Origin: PALSA-1196 sp036833805
GTDB taxonomy: Bacteria; Pseudomonadota; Gammaproteobacteria; Steroidobacterales; Steroidobacteraceae
Reading direction: 5' to 3'
Length of the DNA stretch: 64,000 nucleotides
NCBI GenBank assembly: GCA_036833805.1
Contig: DAITPA010000002.1
Location: forward strand, 20,427-84,426
Shown here: piece after piece, positions 28,491 through 37,270 of the stretch
Layout of the letters: every line of letters begins with the position of its first letter
Position numbering within the stretch: the first letter of the stretch is position 1
Position numbers and translations under genes: made by a program
The notes under the pieces: model-generated
The model's input: only the letters and a program-made list of their open reading frames with translations
What the model was told of the DNA's origin: nothing
Database searches by the model: none

Positions 28491-28943
28491 ATGGTGAATC
28501 ATGCTTCCGCGCTTCGGATCGTCCCTGCGCCGAGCGCTGCGACCGGCGGGGAGACGGGCAGCGCTGAAGATGCGCGGCTTGACCTGGTATTCCAGGCGCT
28601 GAGTGATCCCATCCGGCGTCAGATCCTTGAGCGACTCGACCGGCAGGCGCTGCTCGTCTCCGAGCTCGCAACCCCCTTCGCTATCTCGCTCCAGGGCGTC
28701 TCGCGTCATATCCAGGTCCTGGTACGTGCCGGGCTCGTGCAGCAGGAGCGCAGTGGCCGTATCAGCCGTTGCAGCCTCGATGTGGGCCCGCTCCTCGCTG
28801 CTGCCGTATGGCTGAATCGCTATACGAAATACTGGCAGCAACAGTTCGACGTGCTGGCGGCGACTCTTGTGCAGATCGATGCGCGGCGCGCAACACAGAT
28901 TGCACTCGCAAAAAAGCGCGCACGCTCTACGCGGCGCAAGTGA
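28491..28943 (+). CDS. ArsR-family transcriptional regulator
   Basis: A 150-residue winged-helix protein. The DNA-binding domain spans about 28-100 (LDLVFQALSDPIRRQILERL, LLVSELATPFAISLQGVSRHIQVLVRAGLVQQERSGR). No conserved metal-binding cysteines of the ArsR/SmtB type are present, so it probably senses something other than arsenite or zinc. The ATG at 28491 is chosen over a TTG at 28485; neither has a Shine-Dalgarno, and the promoter position suggests a leaderless mRNA. It heads a likely four-gene operon with two DUF899 genes and a small membrane protein. Confidence 0.9.
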   Translation: MVNHASALRIVPAPSAATGGETGSAEDARLDLVFQALSDPIRRQILERLDRQALLVSELATPFAISLQGVSRHIQVLVRAGLVQQERSGRISRCSLDVGPLLAAAVWLNRYTKYWQQQFDVLAATLVQIDARRATQIALAKKRARSTRRK

Positions 28944-28966
28944 AAAGCACACAAAGGAAACTCCTC

Positions 28967-29674
28967 ATGGCCGACCACCCGATCGTATCGCGCGAGCAAT
29001 GGGTTAGCGCTCGCCGCCTTTTGCTCACGAAGGAGAAGGAATTCCTGCGGCTGCGCGATCACTTAAGCAGCGAGCGGCGCGCGCTGCCGTGGGAGCGCGT
29101 CGACAAGCAATATGTTTTCGAAGGCTCCGCGGGCGCGGAGACCCTCGCGGACCTGTTCGCCGGGCGCGGCCAGCTCATCGTCTACCACTTCATGTTCGCT
29201 CCGGAATGGGAAGCAGGCTGCAGAGGCTGCTCCTTCTGGGCGGACAACTACAATGGCATCATTGCGCATCTCAACGAGCGCGACGTGTCTCTGGCAGCCG
29301 TGTCGCGCGCTCCGCTTGTGAAGCTGCAGGCCTTCGCGGCACGCATGGGCTGGAACTTCAAGTGGCTGTGCGCTGCGAACTCGGATTTCAACTACGACTA
29401 TCAGGTGTCGTTCAAACCAGAGGACGTGGCGCATGGCACCGCCGTATACAACTACGCACGCTACCAAGAATCGATGACCGACATGCCCGGCTTCAGCGTG
29501 TTTTTCAAGGATGAAGCCGGCGGCATTTTCCATACGTACTCGACCTACGCGCGCGGCCTCGACCCGATGAATGTGGCATACCAGCTGCTCGATCTCGTTC
29601 CGAAAGGCCGCGATGAAGCGGGTCTGCCGCACCCGATGTCGTGGGTCAAGCTGCGCGATCTGTACGGCACGTGA
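28967..29674 (+). CDS. DUF899 family thioredoxin-fold protein (first copy)
   Basis: A 235-residue protein with the DUF899 pattern: LPWERVDKQYVFEG, then GAETLADLFAGRGQLIVYHFMF and AGCRGCSFWADNYNG (Cys85/Cys88), and finally YQLLDLVPKGRDE. The family has a thioredoxin-like fold with a CxxC pair, which suggests a thiol redox function, but none is established. AAAGGAAA precedes the ATG. It begins 23 nt after the arsR stop. A second, diverged copy follows 27 nt downstream. Confidence 0.88.
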   Translation: MADHPIVSREQWVSARRLLLTKEKEFLRLRDHLSSERRALPWERVDKQYVFEGSAGAETLADLFAGRGQLIVYHFMFAPEWEAGCRGCSFWADNYNGIIAHLNERDVSLAAVSRAPLVKLQAFAARMGWNFKWLCAANSDFNYDYQVSFKPEDVAHGTAVYNYARYQESMTDMPGFSVFFKDEAGGIFHTYSTYARGLDPMNVAYQLLDLVPKGRDEAGLPHPMSWVKLRDLYGT

Positions 29675-29701
29675 TGAGTCTGAGCCCTCGAGGATGCCAC
29701 A

Positions 29702-30289
29702 ATGAAATACACCGCCGGTTCGGAAATGATGGACGCTTACCGTCGTCAGATCGCCGACCTGCGCCAGAAGATGCGCGCCACCCAAGCCGAGATCGAGCCG
29801 CAGGAAGTCAATGACTATGAATTCAAGACGCCGCAAGGAACGGTGCGGTTGTCAGAACTCTTCGGTGACCACGGGGATCTCATGGTCGTTCATAACATGG
29901 GCACGTCTTGTCCGGGCTGCACGCTCTGGGCCGATGGCTATAACGGCCTGCACCACCACGTGATCACGCGCACGGCGTTTGTGGTATCGAGCCCGGATAC
30001 TCCCGCCGTCCAGCAGAAATTTGCCGACAGCCGTGGCTGGAGATTCCGCATGGTGAGCCACGTGGGATCCAGTTTCGCGGCGGATATGGGCTATCGCTCG
30101 GACCAGGGCGGCTGGCGACCGGGCATCTCCGTCTTCAGGCGCTCGGGAGCGAAGATTCTGCGCGTGTCTGACGCGCGATGGAGCCCCGGCGATGACTTCT
30201 GTACTCTTTGGCATTTCTTCGATCTTCTGCCCGAGGGCGCCGCGGGCTGGTCGCCGAAACTGAGCTATCCGAAAAAAGGCGGTTTTTGA
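29702..30289 (+). CDS. DUF899 family thioredoxin-fold protein (second copy)
   Basis: A 195-residue paralogue of the preceding gene, with YEFKTPQGTVRLSELFGDHGDLMVVHNM and SCPGCTLWADGYNG (Cys70/Cys73, CPGC). It ends with the shared FFDLLPEGAAGW segment. The two copies are strongly diverged, so they may act on different partners. Its TGA overlaps the ATG of the next small gene (TGATG), indicating translational coupling. No signal peptide seen, so cytoplasmic. Confidence 0.87.
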   Translation: MKYTAGSEMMDAYRRQIADLRQKMRATQAEIEPQEVNDYEFKTPQGTVRLSELFGDHGDLMVVHNMGTSCPGCTLWADGYNGLHHHVITRTAFVVSSPDTPAVQQKFADSRGWRFRMVSHVGSSFAADMGYRSDQGGWRPGISVFRRSGAKILRVSDARWSPGDDFCTLWHFFDLLPEGAAGWSPKLSYPKKGGF

Positions 30290-30495
30290 TGTGCCCTGTG
30301 TGCATCGGCACGGCGGCCTTGCTTGTCTCGAGCGGGACATCGGCCGGCGGTTTCGCGGCCCTCTTCGTGAGGCAGCGTGCCCGCAAGAACGAATCGGTTA
30401 CACCGTGCACAGCCAACCGCGGCCGCGATCCCGAACCTGAGCAAAAAGATCTGCAGCGTTTTGCGCAGGATTCGTCGACGAATGCGCTCCGCTGA
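30289..30495 (+). CDS. Small membrane protein coupled to the DUF899 genes
   Basis: A 68-residue protein beginning MCPVCIGTAALLVSSGTSAG, with one hydrophobic helix (about 6-30) and a basic, then hydrophilic tail. The N-terminal MCPVC pair followed by an Ala/Gly-rich helix resembles small conserved proteins I have seen in other proteobacteria, but no function is known to me. Its ATG overlaps the upstream stop by one base, which strongly supports translation. It may be a membrane partner for the thioredoxin-fold proteins. Confidence 0.7.
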   Translation: MCPVCIGTAALLVSSGTSAGGFAALFVRQRARKNESVTPCTANRGRDPEPEQKDLQRFAQDSSTNALR

Positions 30496-31059
30496 ACCCC
30501 ATCACTCAGATGCACACTCAAAGGCACTCGCGACAGCCGCACCGCCAACCGATGACGCGCTTTCCGCTGTGCTTTTTTTCGGCATTTGGCATTGCAGCGG
30601 ATTGGCCCTGAGTTAAGTCGCTTTGAAAAGTCAGGGCGCGGCAGCGCTGCCATTCAAGAGCAAACTGGTCTCCGGAAAATCCCCTGAAGCAGATGAAAGA
30701 ACTGGGAGATCCGTGTCGAGCCCTGCGCCCCGACCCACCACCCCCATGCGCATCGGCATGTTGGACAATTTGCATCACAACCGGCCGTTTGCTTTGAGGA
30801 CGTCGTCAAGCGCCGTTGCCGGCGAGTCTTTACGAAACTCCTCAGACCCTTGCACGACGCACTATTTGGCGCGCGAACAGTCGCGCCCTAGTTCTGACAC
30901 GCATTGCCGCTTAGATACAAATTCGCCACCGACACGGTATGCTTGCCGCTTCAGCACCCACGAAAGACCTGTTGTCTGCGCCTGACCACCCGGGCGGGTG
31001 GTTGGCAGAGCGCAATGATTGCACGATCTTGGCGAGCGCGAGCGCAGTGAAATGCCGCA
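30496..31059. other. Intergenic region, nothing recognised
   Basis: About 560 nt between the DUF899 operon and the DUF4404 gene. A T7 run at 30573-30579 follows CCGCTGTGC and could contribute to weak termination with CAGCGG at 30595-30600. Open frames here are short and show no known motif. Confidence 0.45.
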
Positions 31060-31323
31060 ATGAATCCAGAAACTTTGAATAAGACACTCGCTGCGTTGCA
31101 CGAACAGCTCAGCCACGCGCCGGCGCTCGATGAACAGTCGCGTCAACTTCTGCGGGAAATCATGAGCGACATCGAGGGGCTTGGACCGTCGCCGCTCTCC
31201 GCACCGCCCACTTTGCGTCGGGATCGCCTGGAGGAGCTCGCCATCGGATTCGAAATTGAACATCCGCTCCTGGCCGCCGGGCTGCGCCAGCTGATGGATC
31301 TGCTCGCAAAGGCCGGACTGTAG
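31060..31323 (+). CDS. DUF4404 family small protein
   Basis: An 87-residue protein starting MNPETLNKTLAALHEQLSHA, with ALDEQSRQLLREIMSDIEGL and IGFEIEHPLLAAGLRQLMDLLAKAGL, the pattern of the DUF4404 family. Predicted all-helical and soluble. No function is known for the family. It is followed 111 nt later by the MFS gene. Confidence 0.8.
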   Translation: MNPETLNKTLAALHEQLSHAPALDEQSRQLLREIMSDIEGLGPSPLSAPPTLRRDRLEELAIGFEIEHPLLAAGLRQLMDLLAKAGL

Positions 31324-31434
31324 GCTGCAGGTCGGCGCCTTCGGCTCTCGCGGATCATCGCGCTTGGGCGGGCCAGTGTGCGCTGACGCAAGGGTCTGAT
31401 CGTCGAATTTCCGTGCAGCTTGAGGCGAGCGAAC

Positions 31435-33072
31435 GTGAACACGACGGGCCAGTCAGGGTCGGGTCAACGCACTGCCGCGGCGCATCTCGCGCCAGTGACG
31501 CGGGGAGCGTTCAGCCACCCCGCCTTCACGGTGATCTGGATCGCGACGGTGGTTTCCAACGTCGGCACCTGGATGTACAACGCCGCATCCGGCTGGCTGA
31601 TGGTGAGTCTTGATGCCGATCCGCTCGTCGTCTCATTAGTTCAGGTTGCGACCAGCCTGCCGATGTTTCTGTTCGCCCTGCCCGCAGGGACACTCGCCGA
31701 CATCGTCGACAAACGAAGGTTTCTAATCGCGCTGGAGGGGGCAACTACACTGGTTTCCGCGATATTCGCCGCCCTGGTCGGATTCGGCCACGTCACGCCA
31801 ACCCTGCTCTTGCTATTTATGTTCCTGATCGGCGCCGGTGGCGCCCTGACCGCCCCGGCATGGCAGGCGATTGTTCCTGAATTGGTGCCTCCGCAGGATC
31901 TCATGCCGGCCGTCGCCAGCAACAGCGTGGGCGTCAACATCAGTCGCGCCGTGGGTCCCGCGCTGGCCGGAAGTATCATTGGGCTCCTGGGCATTGCGGC
32001 GCCGTTCTGGGTCAACGCGATCAGTAATCTTGGCGTCATTGGCGCGCTGCTGTGGTGGCATGCGCCACACGCGCGGACCAGCCGGCTACCGGTCGAGCGA
32101 TTCACGAGCGCCATGTTCACCGGGTTCCGCTACGCGAGGCATAACCGGCACCTGCGCGCGACGCTGGTGCGCGCGATCGCCTTCTTCCTCTTTGCGAGCG
32201 CTTACTGGGCGCTGCTGCCGCTCGTGGCGCACGACCGTCTGGCCGGAGGACCGGGGCTGTACGGCGTTCTACTCGGGGCGATCGGCACAGGCGCCGTCGC
32301 CGGCGCTTTCCTGCTGCCCTGGGCCAAGGCGCAGATCGGGCCCGACCTCATGGTCGTCGCGGGCACGGTCGGCACGGCCGGCGCACTCGCCCTGTTCGGG
32401 CTTGCTCAAGGCCCCGCCGTCGCGCTCATCGCGAGCGCCCTGGCCGGAGCATCCTGGATCGCGGTGCTCGCGAATCTCAACGTGTCTGCCCAGGTGGCGC
32501 TGCCGAATTGGGTGCGCGGGCGGGGCCTCGCACTCTTCGTAACCGTATTCTTCGGCACCATGACGCTTGGCAGTGCGGCCTGGGGAGAGATTGCGAGTAC
32601 CGTCGGCTTGCCGCTGGCGCATTTCATCGCTGCGATCGGCGCTCTGCTCGCATTGCCGCTCACTTGGGGGATGAAGCTGCAGACGGGCGCCGGCGTTGAT
32701 CTCACGCCCTCCATGCATTGGCCTGCACCGGTTGTGACGGGAGAGATCGACGCTGACCGCGGCCCGGTTCTCGTGACCGTCGAATACCGACTCGCCGCCG
32801 AAAAGGATCGCGAGGCGCTGCTCGCTGCCCTTGAAAAGCTGTCGCATGAGCGTCGCCGTGACGGCGCTTACGACTGGGGCGTGTTCGAAGATTCTGCCGA
32901 GAGATTGCGTTATCTGGAAACCTTCCTCGTCGAGTCCTGGTTGGAACACCTGCGCCAGCACGAACGCGTGACGAACGCTGATCGGGTGCTACAGGAGCGT
33001 ATGAACCGCCTGCTCGCACAGGCACCGCAAGTCCGGCACTTCATTTCGCCGCCGCCGGGGCGTCCCAAATAG
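31435..33072 (+). CDS. MFS exporter with C-terminal extension (EntS/MFS_3-like)
   Basis: A 545-residue major facilitator protein of the transmembrane secretion effector type related to enterobactin exporters. About twelve hydrophobic segments lie in residues 30-405 (for example VSLVQVATSLPMFLFALPAGTLADIVDKRR, which holds the motif A equivalent). Unusually, residues 430-545 form a soluble tail (GPVLVTVEYRLAAEKDREALLAALEKL...) resembling a ferredoxin-like ligand-binding fold. The GTG at 31435 has GAGG 9 nt upstream; a TTG at 31420 is the alternative. Substrate unknown. Confidence 0.85.
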   Translation: MNTTGQSGSGQRTAAAHLAPVTRGAFSHPAFTVIWIATVVSNVGTWMYNAASGWLMVSLDADPLVVSLVQVATSLPMFLFALPAGTLADIVDKRRFLIALEGATTLVSAIFAALVGFGHVTPTLLLLFMFLIGAGGALTAPAWQAIVPELVPPQDLMPAVASNSVGVNISRAVGPALAGSIIGLLGIAAPFWVNAISNLGVIGALLWWHAPHARTSRLPVERFTSAMFTGFRYARHNRHLRATLVRAIAFFLFASAYWALLPLVAHDRLAGGPGLYGVLLGAIGTGAVAGAFLLPWAKAQIGPDLMVVAGTVGTAGALALFGLAQGPAVALIASALAGASWIAVLANLNVSAQVALPNWVRGRGLALFVTVFFGTMTLGSAAWGEIASTVGLPLAHFIAAIGALLALPLTWGMKLQTGAGVDLTPSMHWPAPVVTGEIDADRGPVLVTVEYRLAAEKDREALLAALEKLSHERRRDGAYDWGVFEDSAERLRYLETFLVESWLEHLRQHERVTNADRVLQERMNRLLAQAPQVRHFISPPPGRPK

Positions 33073-33277
33073 ATACCAGATACAAACGCCGGCGCACTGC
33101 GCCGGGCTTGCTTGCGGCGCCGGGCGTGTGCACGAGCGGCCGAGGTACGCAGGCCGCCATCGATCTCATGGGGCACCATAGCAGCGCACCTGGAGCTGTC
33201 ACGAACTGCACCGGGTCGCGTGTCGATCCGTATTTTCCCGGTGGCGCCATGCGGCGAGCCCGCTGTAAGGTTGCAGC

Positions 33278-34693
33278 ATGAGCGAGCGGGCGCATTTGCC
33301 GAACCAGACGATCTACGATGCCGGTCTCGTGAGCCGTTATGACCGCCCCGGGCCGCGCTACACGTCCTACCCAACGGCCGTGCAGTTTCACCCAGGCTTC
33401 GGCCTGCGCGAGTACGAAGCCGCCGCCCGCCGCAGCAACAACGGCGTGCCGCGTCCACTGTCGCTATATGTGCACGTGCCTTTCTGCGCAAGTCCGTGCT
33501 TTTATTGCGGCTGCAACAAGGTCATCACGCGCGACCTCGGCAAGGCCGAGCAATACCTGGCGCGGCTCAGGCGCGAGTCCGAGCTGCAGGGCGCGCTGTT
33601 TTCAGCGCTCCGCCCAGTCAACCAGCTGCACTTCGGTGGCGGCACGCCGACGTTCCTGACGGACGGCCAGATCGGCGGGGTCCTCGACAAGCTGCGCCAG
33701 CATTTCGCACTGCAGCGCGATCCCAAGCGCGAATACTCGATCGAGATCGATCCGCGCACGGTGTCGCCCGACCGGCTCGAGTCCCTGTCGACGCTCGGCT
33801 TCAACCGCATCAGCCTCGGCGTGCAGGACTTCGACCCGAACGTCCAGGTCGCGGTCAACCGCGTGCAGTCCGCCCAAGACACGCTCGCACTCATCAGCCG
33901 CGCGCGTGAGCTGCCGATCGACTCGGTGAGCATCGACCTGATCTACGGGCTCCCGAAACAGAACCGTGAAAGCTTCGCGCGCACACTCGACCTCGTCATT
34001 GGGGCACGGCCGGACCGGATCGCGGCCTACAGCTACGCGCATCTACCGCACATCTTCAGGCCGCAGCGCCAGATCAAGAGTGCAGACCTGATCTCGTCGG
34101 TCGCGAAACTCGGTCTGCTCGAGCTCACAGTGGAGCGGCTGACCGCGGCCGGCTATGTCTACATAGGCATGGATCACTTCGCGCTGCCGACCGACGAGCT
34201 CGTGCTCGCTCAGCAGAATGGAACGCTGCAGCGGAACTTTCAGGGCTATTCGACCCGAGGCCAGTGCGATCTCGTGGCGCTTGGGGTGAGCTCGATTTCC
34301 AATTTCGGCGGCACCTATGCGCAGAACGCCAAGACTCTGAATGAATACTACCGGATGCTCGATTCGGGAACCCTGCCGGTGCAGCGCGGGGTGGCGCTCA
34401 ATGCCGACGATTTCGTGCGGCGTGAGGTCATCCAGCTTCTGATGTGCGCCGCGCGCCTCGAGTTCGCGGCGGTCGAAGCCGCGCACGGGATACGCTTCGA
34501 GGAGTACTTCGCCGTCGAGCTAGCCGCGCTCGCGCCCCTCGAGGCCGACGGCCTGGTTGTTCGCGAGGGACGGTCACTGTGGATTACGGCTCGCGGACGC
34601 CTGTTGCTGCGCAACGTCGCCATGGTGTTCGATGCGCATTTGCCGAAAGTTGCACCGCGTGCCGATCAGCCGCGCTTCTCGCGGTCGATCTGA
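33278..34693 (+). CDS. hemN: Oxygen-independent coproporphyrinogen III dehydrogenase
   Basis: Radical SAM enzyme of heme synthesis under low oxygen. The [4Fe-4S] cluster motif is Cys70-x3-Cys74-x2-Cys77 followed by Gly-Cys (PFCASPCFYCGC), with GGGTPTFL as the SAM-binding loop. The N-terminal YDRPGPRYTSYPTA and the 471-residue length identify true HemN rather than HemW. In many proteobacteria hemN accompanies cbb3 oxidase genes; here a ccoN remnant lies 2.6 kb away. I see no FNR box upstream. Confidence 0.96.
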   Translation: MSERAHLPNQTIYDAGLVSRYDRPGPRYTSYPTAVQFHPGFGLREYEAAARRSNNGVPRPLSLYVHVPFCASPCFYCGCNKVITRDLGKAEQYLARLRRESELQGALFSALRPVNQLHFGGGTPTFLTDGQIGGVLDKLRQHFALQRDPKREYSIEIDPRTVSPDRLESLSTLGFNRISLGVQDFDPNVQVAVNRVQSAQDTLALISRARELPIDSVSIDLIYGLPKQNRESFARTLDLVIGARPDRIAAYSYAHLPHIFRPQRQIKSADLISSVAKLGLLELTVERLTAAGYVYIGMDHFALPTDELVLAQQNGTLQRNFQGYSTRGQCDLVALGVSSISNFGGTYAQNAKTLNEYYRMLDSGTLPVQRGVALNADDFVRREVIQLLMCAARLEFAAVEAAHGIRFEEYFAVELAALAPLEADGLVVREGRSLWITARGRLLLRNVAMVFDAHLPKVAPRADQPRFSRSI

Positions 34694-34980
34694 GCCCGGC
34701 CGACAGGGCGGCGGCGGCGCCCATCAACAGGCGAGTCTGCCGCTCGCGGGAGCGTCGCAAGAAGCTGCCGACTTCACTGCGAATTTCCCGCCCGGTGTTC
34801 CCGTACTGCGTTGCGATATGGAGTCCCCCCAGACTGCAGTCGTCTGCTTTAGAAGACTCTGCATCGGACTCGATACGCTCCACAGCTAGCTGCGCCATGC
34901 GGTCAGACGTTCTGCCCACGCATCCAAGCCAGTTTGACGAGGCTACGTACCGGGTGTCCTAAACGATTTCGTGAGCTGCC

Positions 34981-36984
34981 TCAAAGGCCGAATGGATAGG
35001 TGTCTGGAAGGCCTTCGAGTTGTGTGGTCTTAAGAGGCGTGATCGCTTCGGTGTGGTCGAGCCAGATGTATTCGTCGAACTGGCGTGGCAGAACCGCCTG
35101 AAAATAGTGACTTTGAAGTTCGGTCTCGGGCCGGTAGATTACGCCGATGGCTCGCTCCAGCCGCGGACGCATCAGAGCCGCGGCGAGGTCTGCTGCGATT
35201 GGGCGACGTAAACGCAACAGAAACCGCGCCATGCCAGTTTCGTGGCACAGTCGCTCGTAACTTCCCGGCAGAGCCGGACGAACTGTCTTAATTTCCATCG
35301 GACCATCCCAGTCAGAGGCCGCCGCGACCGTGCCGCTGTTGGTGCCGAAGCCAATTGAATAAGCGCTGTCGCCAAATTCCTTGCGGCAAAGTTGGCCGAT
35401 GTTGTACTCGCCGCGCGAAGACATTTCTGTCGCTGCAGCGTCCCCGACATGCGAATTGTGAGCCCAGACGATTGCACGGCTCTTGGGTCCGTGAAATTCG
35501 AGAAGCGCTTTCAACGTCTCGAACATGTGGCTGTCGCGCAAGTTCCAGGAGGCGCGAGACCCGTAGTACATGGTGCGGTAATAGCGCTCGGCATTTGCCA
35601 CCAGGCGCGCGTTTTGCACGGCATCCAAAAAGCGTGCTCCATCGTGCTCGGCATAGGCGCGGCGCTTCTGCATGAGGTCCGTAAGCATGGAGACGACCTC
35701 ACGTTCGCAGGTCTGAAAGGGACCGGTTAGCGCTGCGTGGCCGTAAGTGGCGGGGTCAGTCTGCCAAGGCGTCAAGCATCCATAGCGGTGGCGTGCGACC
35801 TCAGCGGCCCGCGGGTCGACGTTTTCAAGGTAACTTAACACCGAGCGAATTGAGGTGAAGAGACTGTAGAGATCAAGGCCGTGAAACGCGACTCGCTTGG
35901 GCGCCTCAATATTCGCATTGTGCGCTCGCAACCAGTCGACAAAATTCCGCACGTCCTGGTTGCGCCACATCCACACCGGAAAGCGCGCGAATGCCGTCCA
36001 CTCGGAGGGGGCGTATTCGGCATGCCGAACGAAATGATCGATGCGCGCGGCGTCTGGCCAGTCGCCCTCGATGGCCACGAAGGAGAATCCCCTCTGCAGG
36101 ATGAGCTCGCGCGAAATGCGCGCGCGCATGCGGTAGAAGTCCGAGGTGCCGTGAGTCGCTTCACCGAGCAGCACAATGCGTGCAGCGCCGATGCGCTTGA
36201 GCAACGGTTCGAGGTCGGCGGAGTCGATCGCGTCAAACTTTTCACAGGACGCCGCAAGCAAATGCGCCAGAGTCGCCTCTGCGGTCTTGACGGCGCGGCG
36301 ATATTTCGGCGCGGCGGATCGATCCTCCTCCGCTGCCCAGCCTTCCTCGCCCACCAATGGGACGAAGCGCACATCCGCGATATCCTCCGTCGTGAACTTC
36401 TGCTCGGACACGCGCGTGACGCGCACGAGTTCCTGATAGCGCCGATCTTTCCCCACAGGAATAACCAGCCGGCCGCCGATTTTGAGTTGCGCTTTCAGGG
36501 ACTCTGGTACGTCGCGGCCGCCCGCCGCGACCACAATCGCATCGTACGGCGCATGCGCAAGCCAGCCGCGCGTGCCGTCGGCATGCAGCACGTGCACGTT
36601 CCGGTGGCCGAGGTCGGCAAGCGTCGCCGCAGACTTCTCGGCCAGCTGGCCGATCCGCTCAACCGTGTAAACGTCGCCAGCAATCTGCGCCAGCACGGCC
36701 GCGGCGTATCCGGAACCGGTACCGATCTCCAGCACCTTTTCACCACCCGCGAGCGCCAATGCCTCAATCATCATCGCAACTATGTAAGGTTGCGAGATCG
36801 TCTGATCCTCCTCTATGGGAAGGGGGGAATCTTCGTAGGCGAACTCCCACAGCTTTTTGGGTAGGAAGGCCTCGCGCGGTACGGTTCGCATTGCGTCGAG
36901 AACCAGGGGCGAACGCACGCCGCGGCCTGCTATCTGGTGATCGACCATAAGATCGCGAAGGCGCGCTAAATCGGTCGTTTTCAT
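34981..36984 (-). CDS. Fusion of protein-L-isoaspartate O-methyltransferase and erythromycin-esterase-like domain
   Basis: A 667-residue two-domain protein. Residues 1-215 are a Pcm-type methyltransferase (SAM loop EIGTGSGY at 86-93, preceded by QTISQPYIVAMM), which would repair isoaspartyl residues. Residues 235-667 match the erythromycin esterase superfamily, with GEATHG at 274-279 (Glu275, His278) and AIEGDWPDA at 304-312. There is no stop or frameshift between them. The start at 36984 has GGAG 9 nt upstream; an ATG at 36999 is possible. The esterase family is broad, so antibiotic resistance should not be assumed. Confidence 0.88.
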   Translation of the reverse strand: MKTTDLARLRDLMVDHQIAGRGVRSPLVLDAMRTVPREAFLPKKLWEFAYEDSPLPIEEDQTISQPYIVAMMIEALALAGGEKVLEIGTGSGYAAAVLAQIAGDVYTVERIGQLAEKSAATLADLGHRNVHVLHADGTRGWLAHAPYDAIVVAAGGRDVPESLKAQLKIGGRLVIPVGKDRRYQELVRVTRVSEQKFTTEDIADVRFVPLVGEEGWAAEEDRSAAPKYRRAVKTAEATLAHLLAASCEKFDAIDSADLEPLLKRIGAARIVLLGEATHGTSDFYRMRARISRELILQRGFSFVAIEGDWPDAARIDHFVRHAEYAPSEWTAFARFPVWMWRNQDVRNFVDWLRAHNANIEAPKRVAFHGLDLYSLFTSIRSVLSYLENVDPRAAEVARHRYGCLTPWQTDPATYGHAALTGPFQTCEREVVSMLTDLMQKRRAYAEHDGARFLDAVQNARLVANAERYYRTMYYGSRASWNLRDSHMFETLKALLEFHGPKSRAIVWAHNSHVGDAAATEMSSRGEYNIGQLCRKEFGDSAYSIGFGTNSGTVAAASDWDGPMEIKTVRPALPGSYERLCHETGMARFLLRLRRPIAADLAAALMRPRLERAIGVIYRPETELQSHYFQAVLPRQFDEYIWLDHTEAITPLKTTQLEGLPDTYPFGL

Positions 36985-37270
36985 GTAGGGCGTCTCCATT
37001 CCGGCATCAGTCGGCCGTGTTGCGAAATGCAATTCGGCTGGTGCTGGCGCGTGCTGTGCAGTCGTGCGAGCGATCGGATGGCAGGTCAGGTTCACCGGCA
37101 TCATGCAGTTGCCGGATCCGCCGCCTATCACGCAAAGCCAAACACAGCGAGTTAACCCCAGCCACTGGGGGAATTACGTATGCGCGCGGCCAAACATAAC
37201 TTGTAGGATCGCCGCTGCACGCAGGCTCGATTTGCGACTTGAGATTCAATTTATCATCAGGGAAGCGCAC

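Noticed and set aside
28122..28952. 276-codon minus-strand frame opposite arsR
   Set aside because: Antisense to a well-supported ArsR gene and its promoter; no domain.
34584..34919. Minus-strand frame of 111 codons overlapping the hemN 3' end
   Set aside because: Half of it is antisense to hemN and no motif is visible in the rest.
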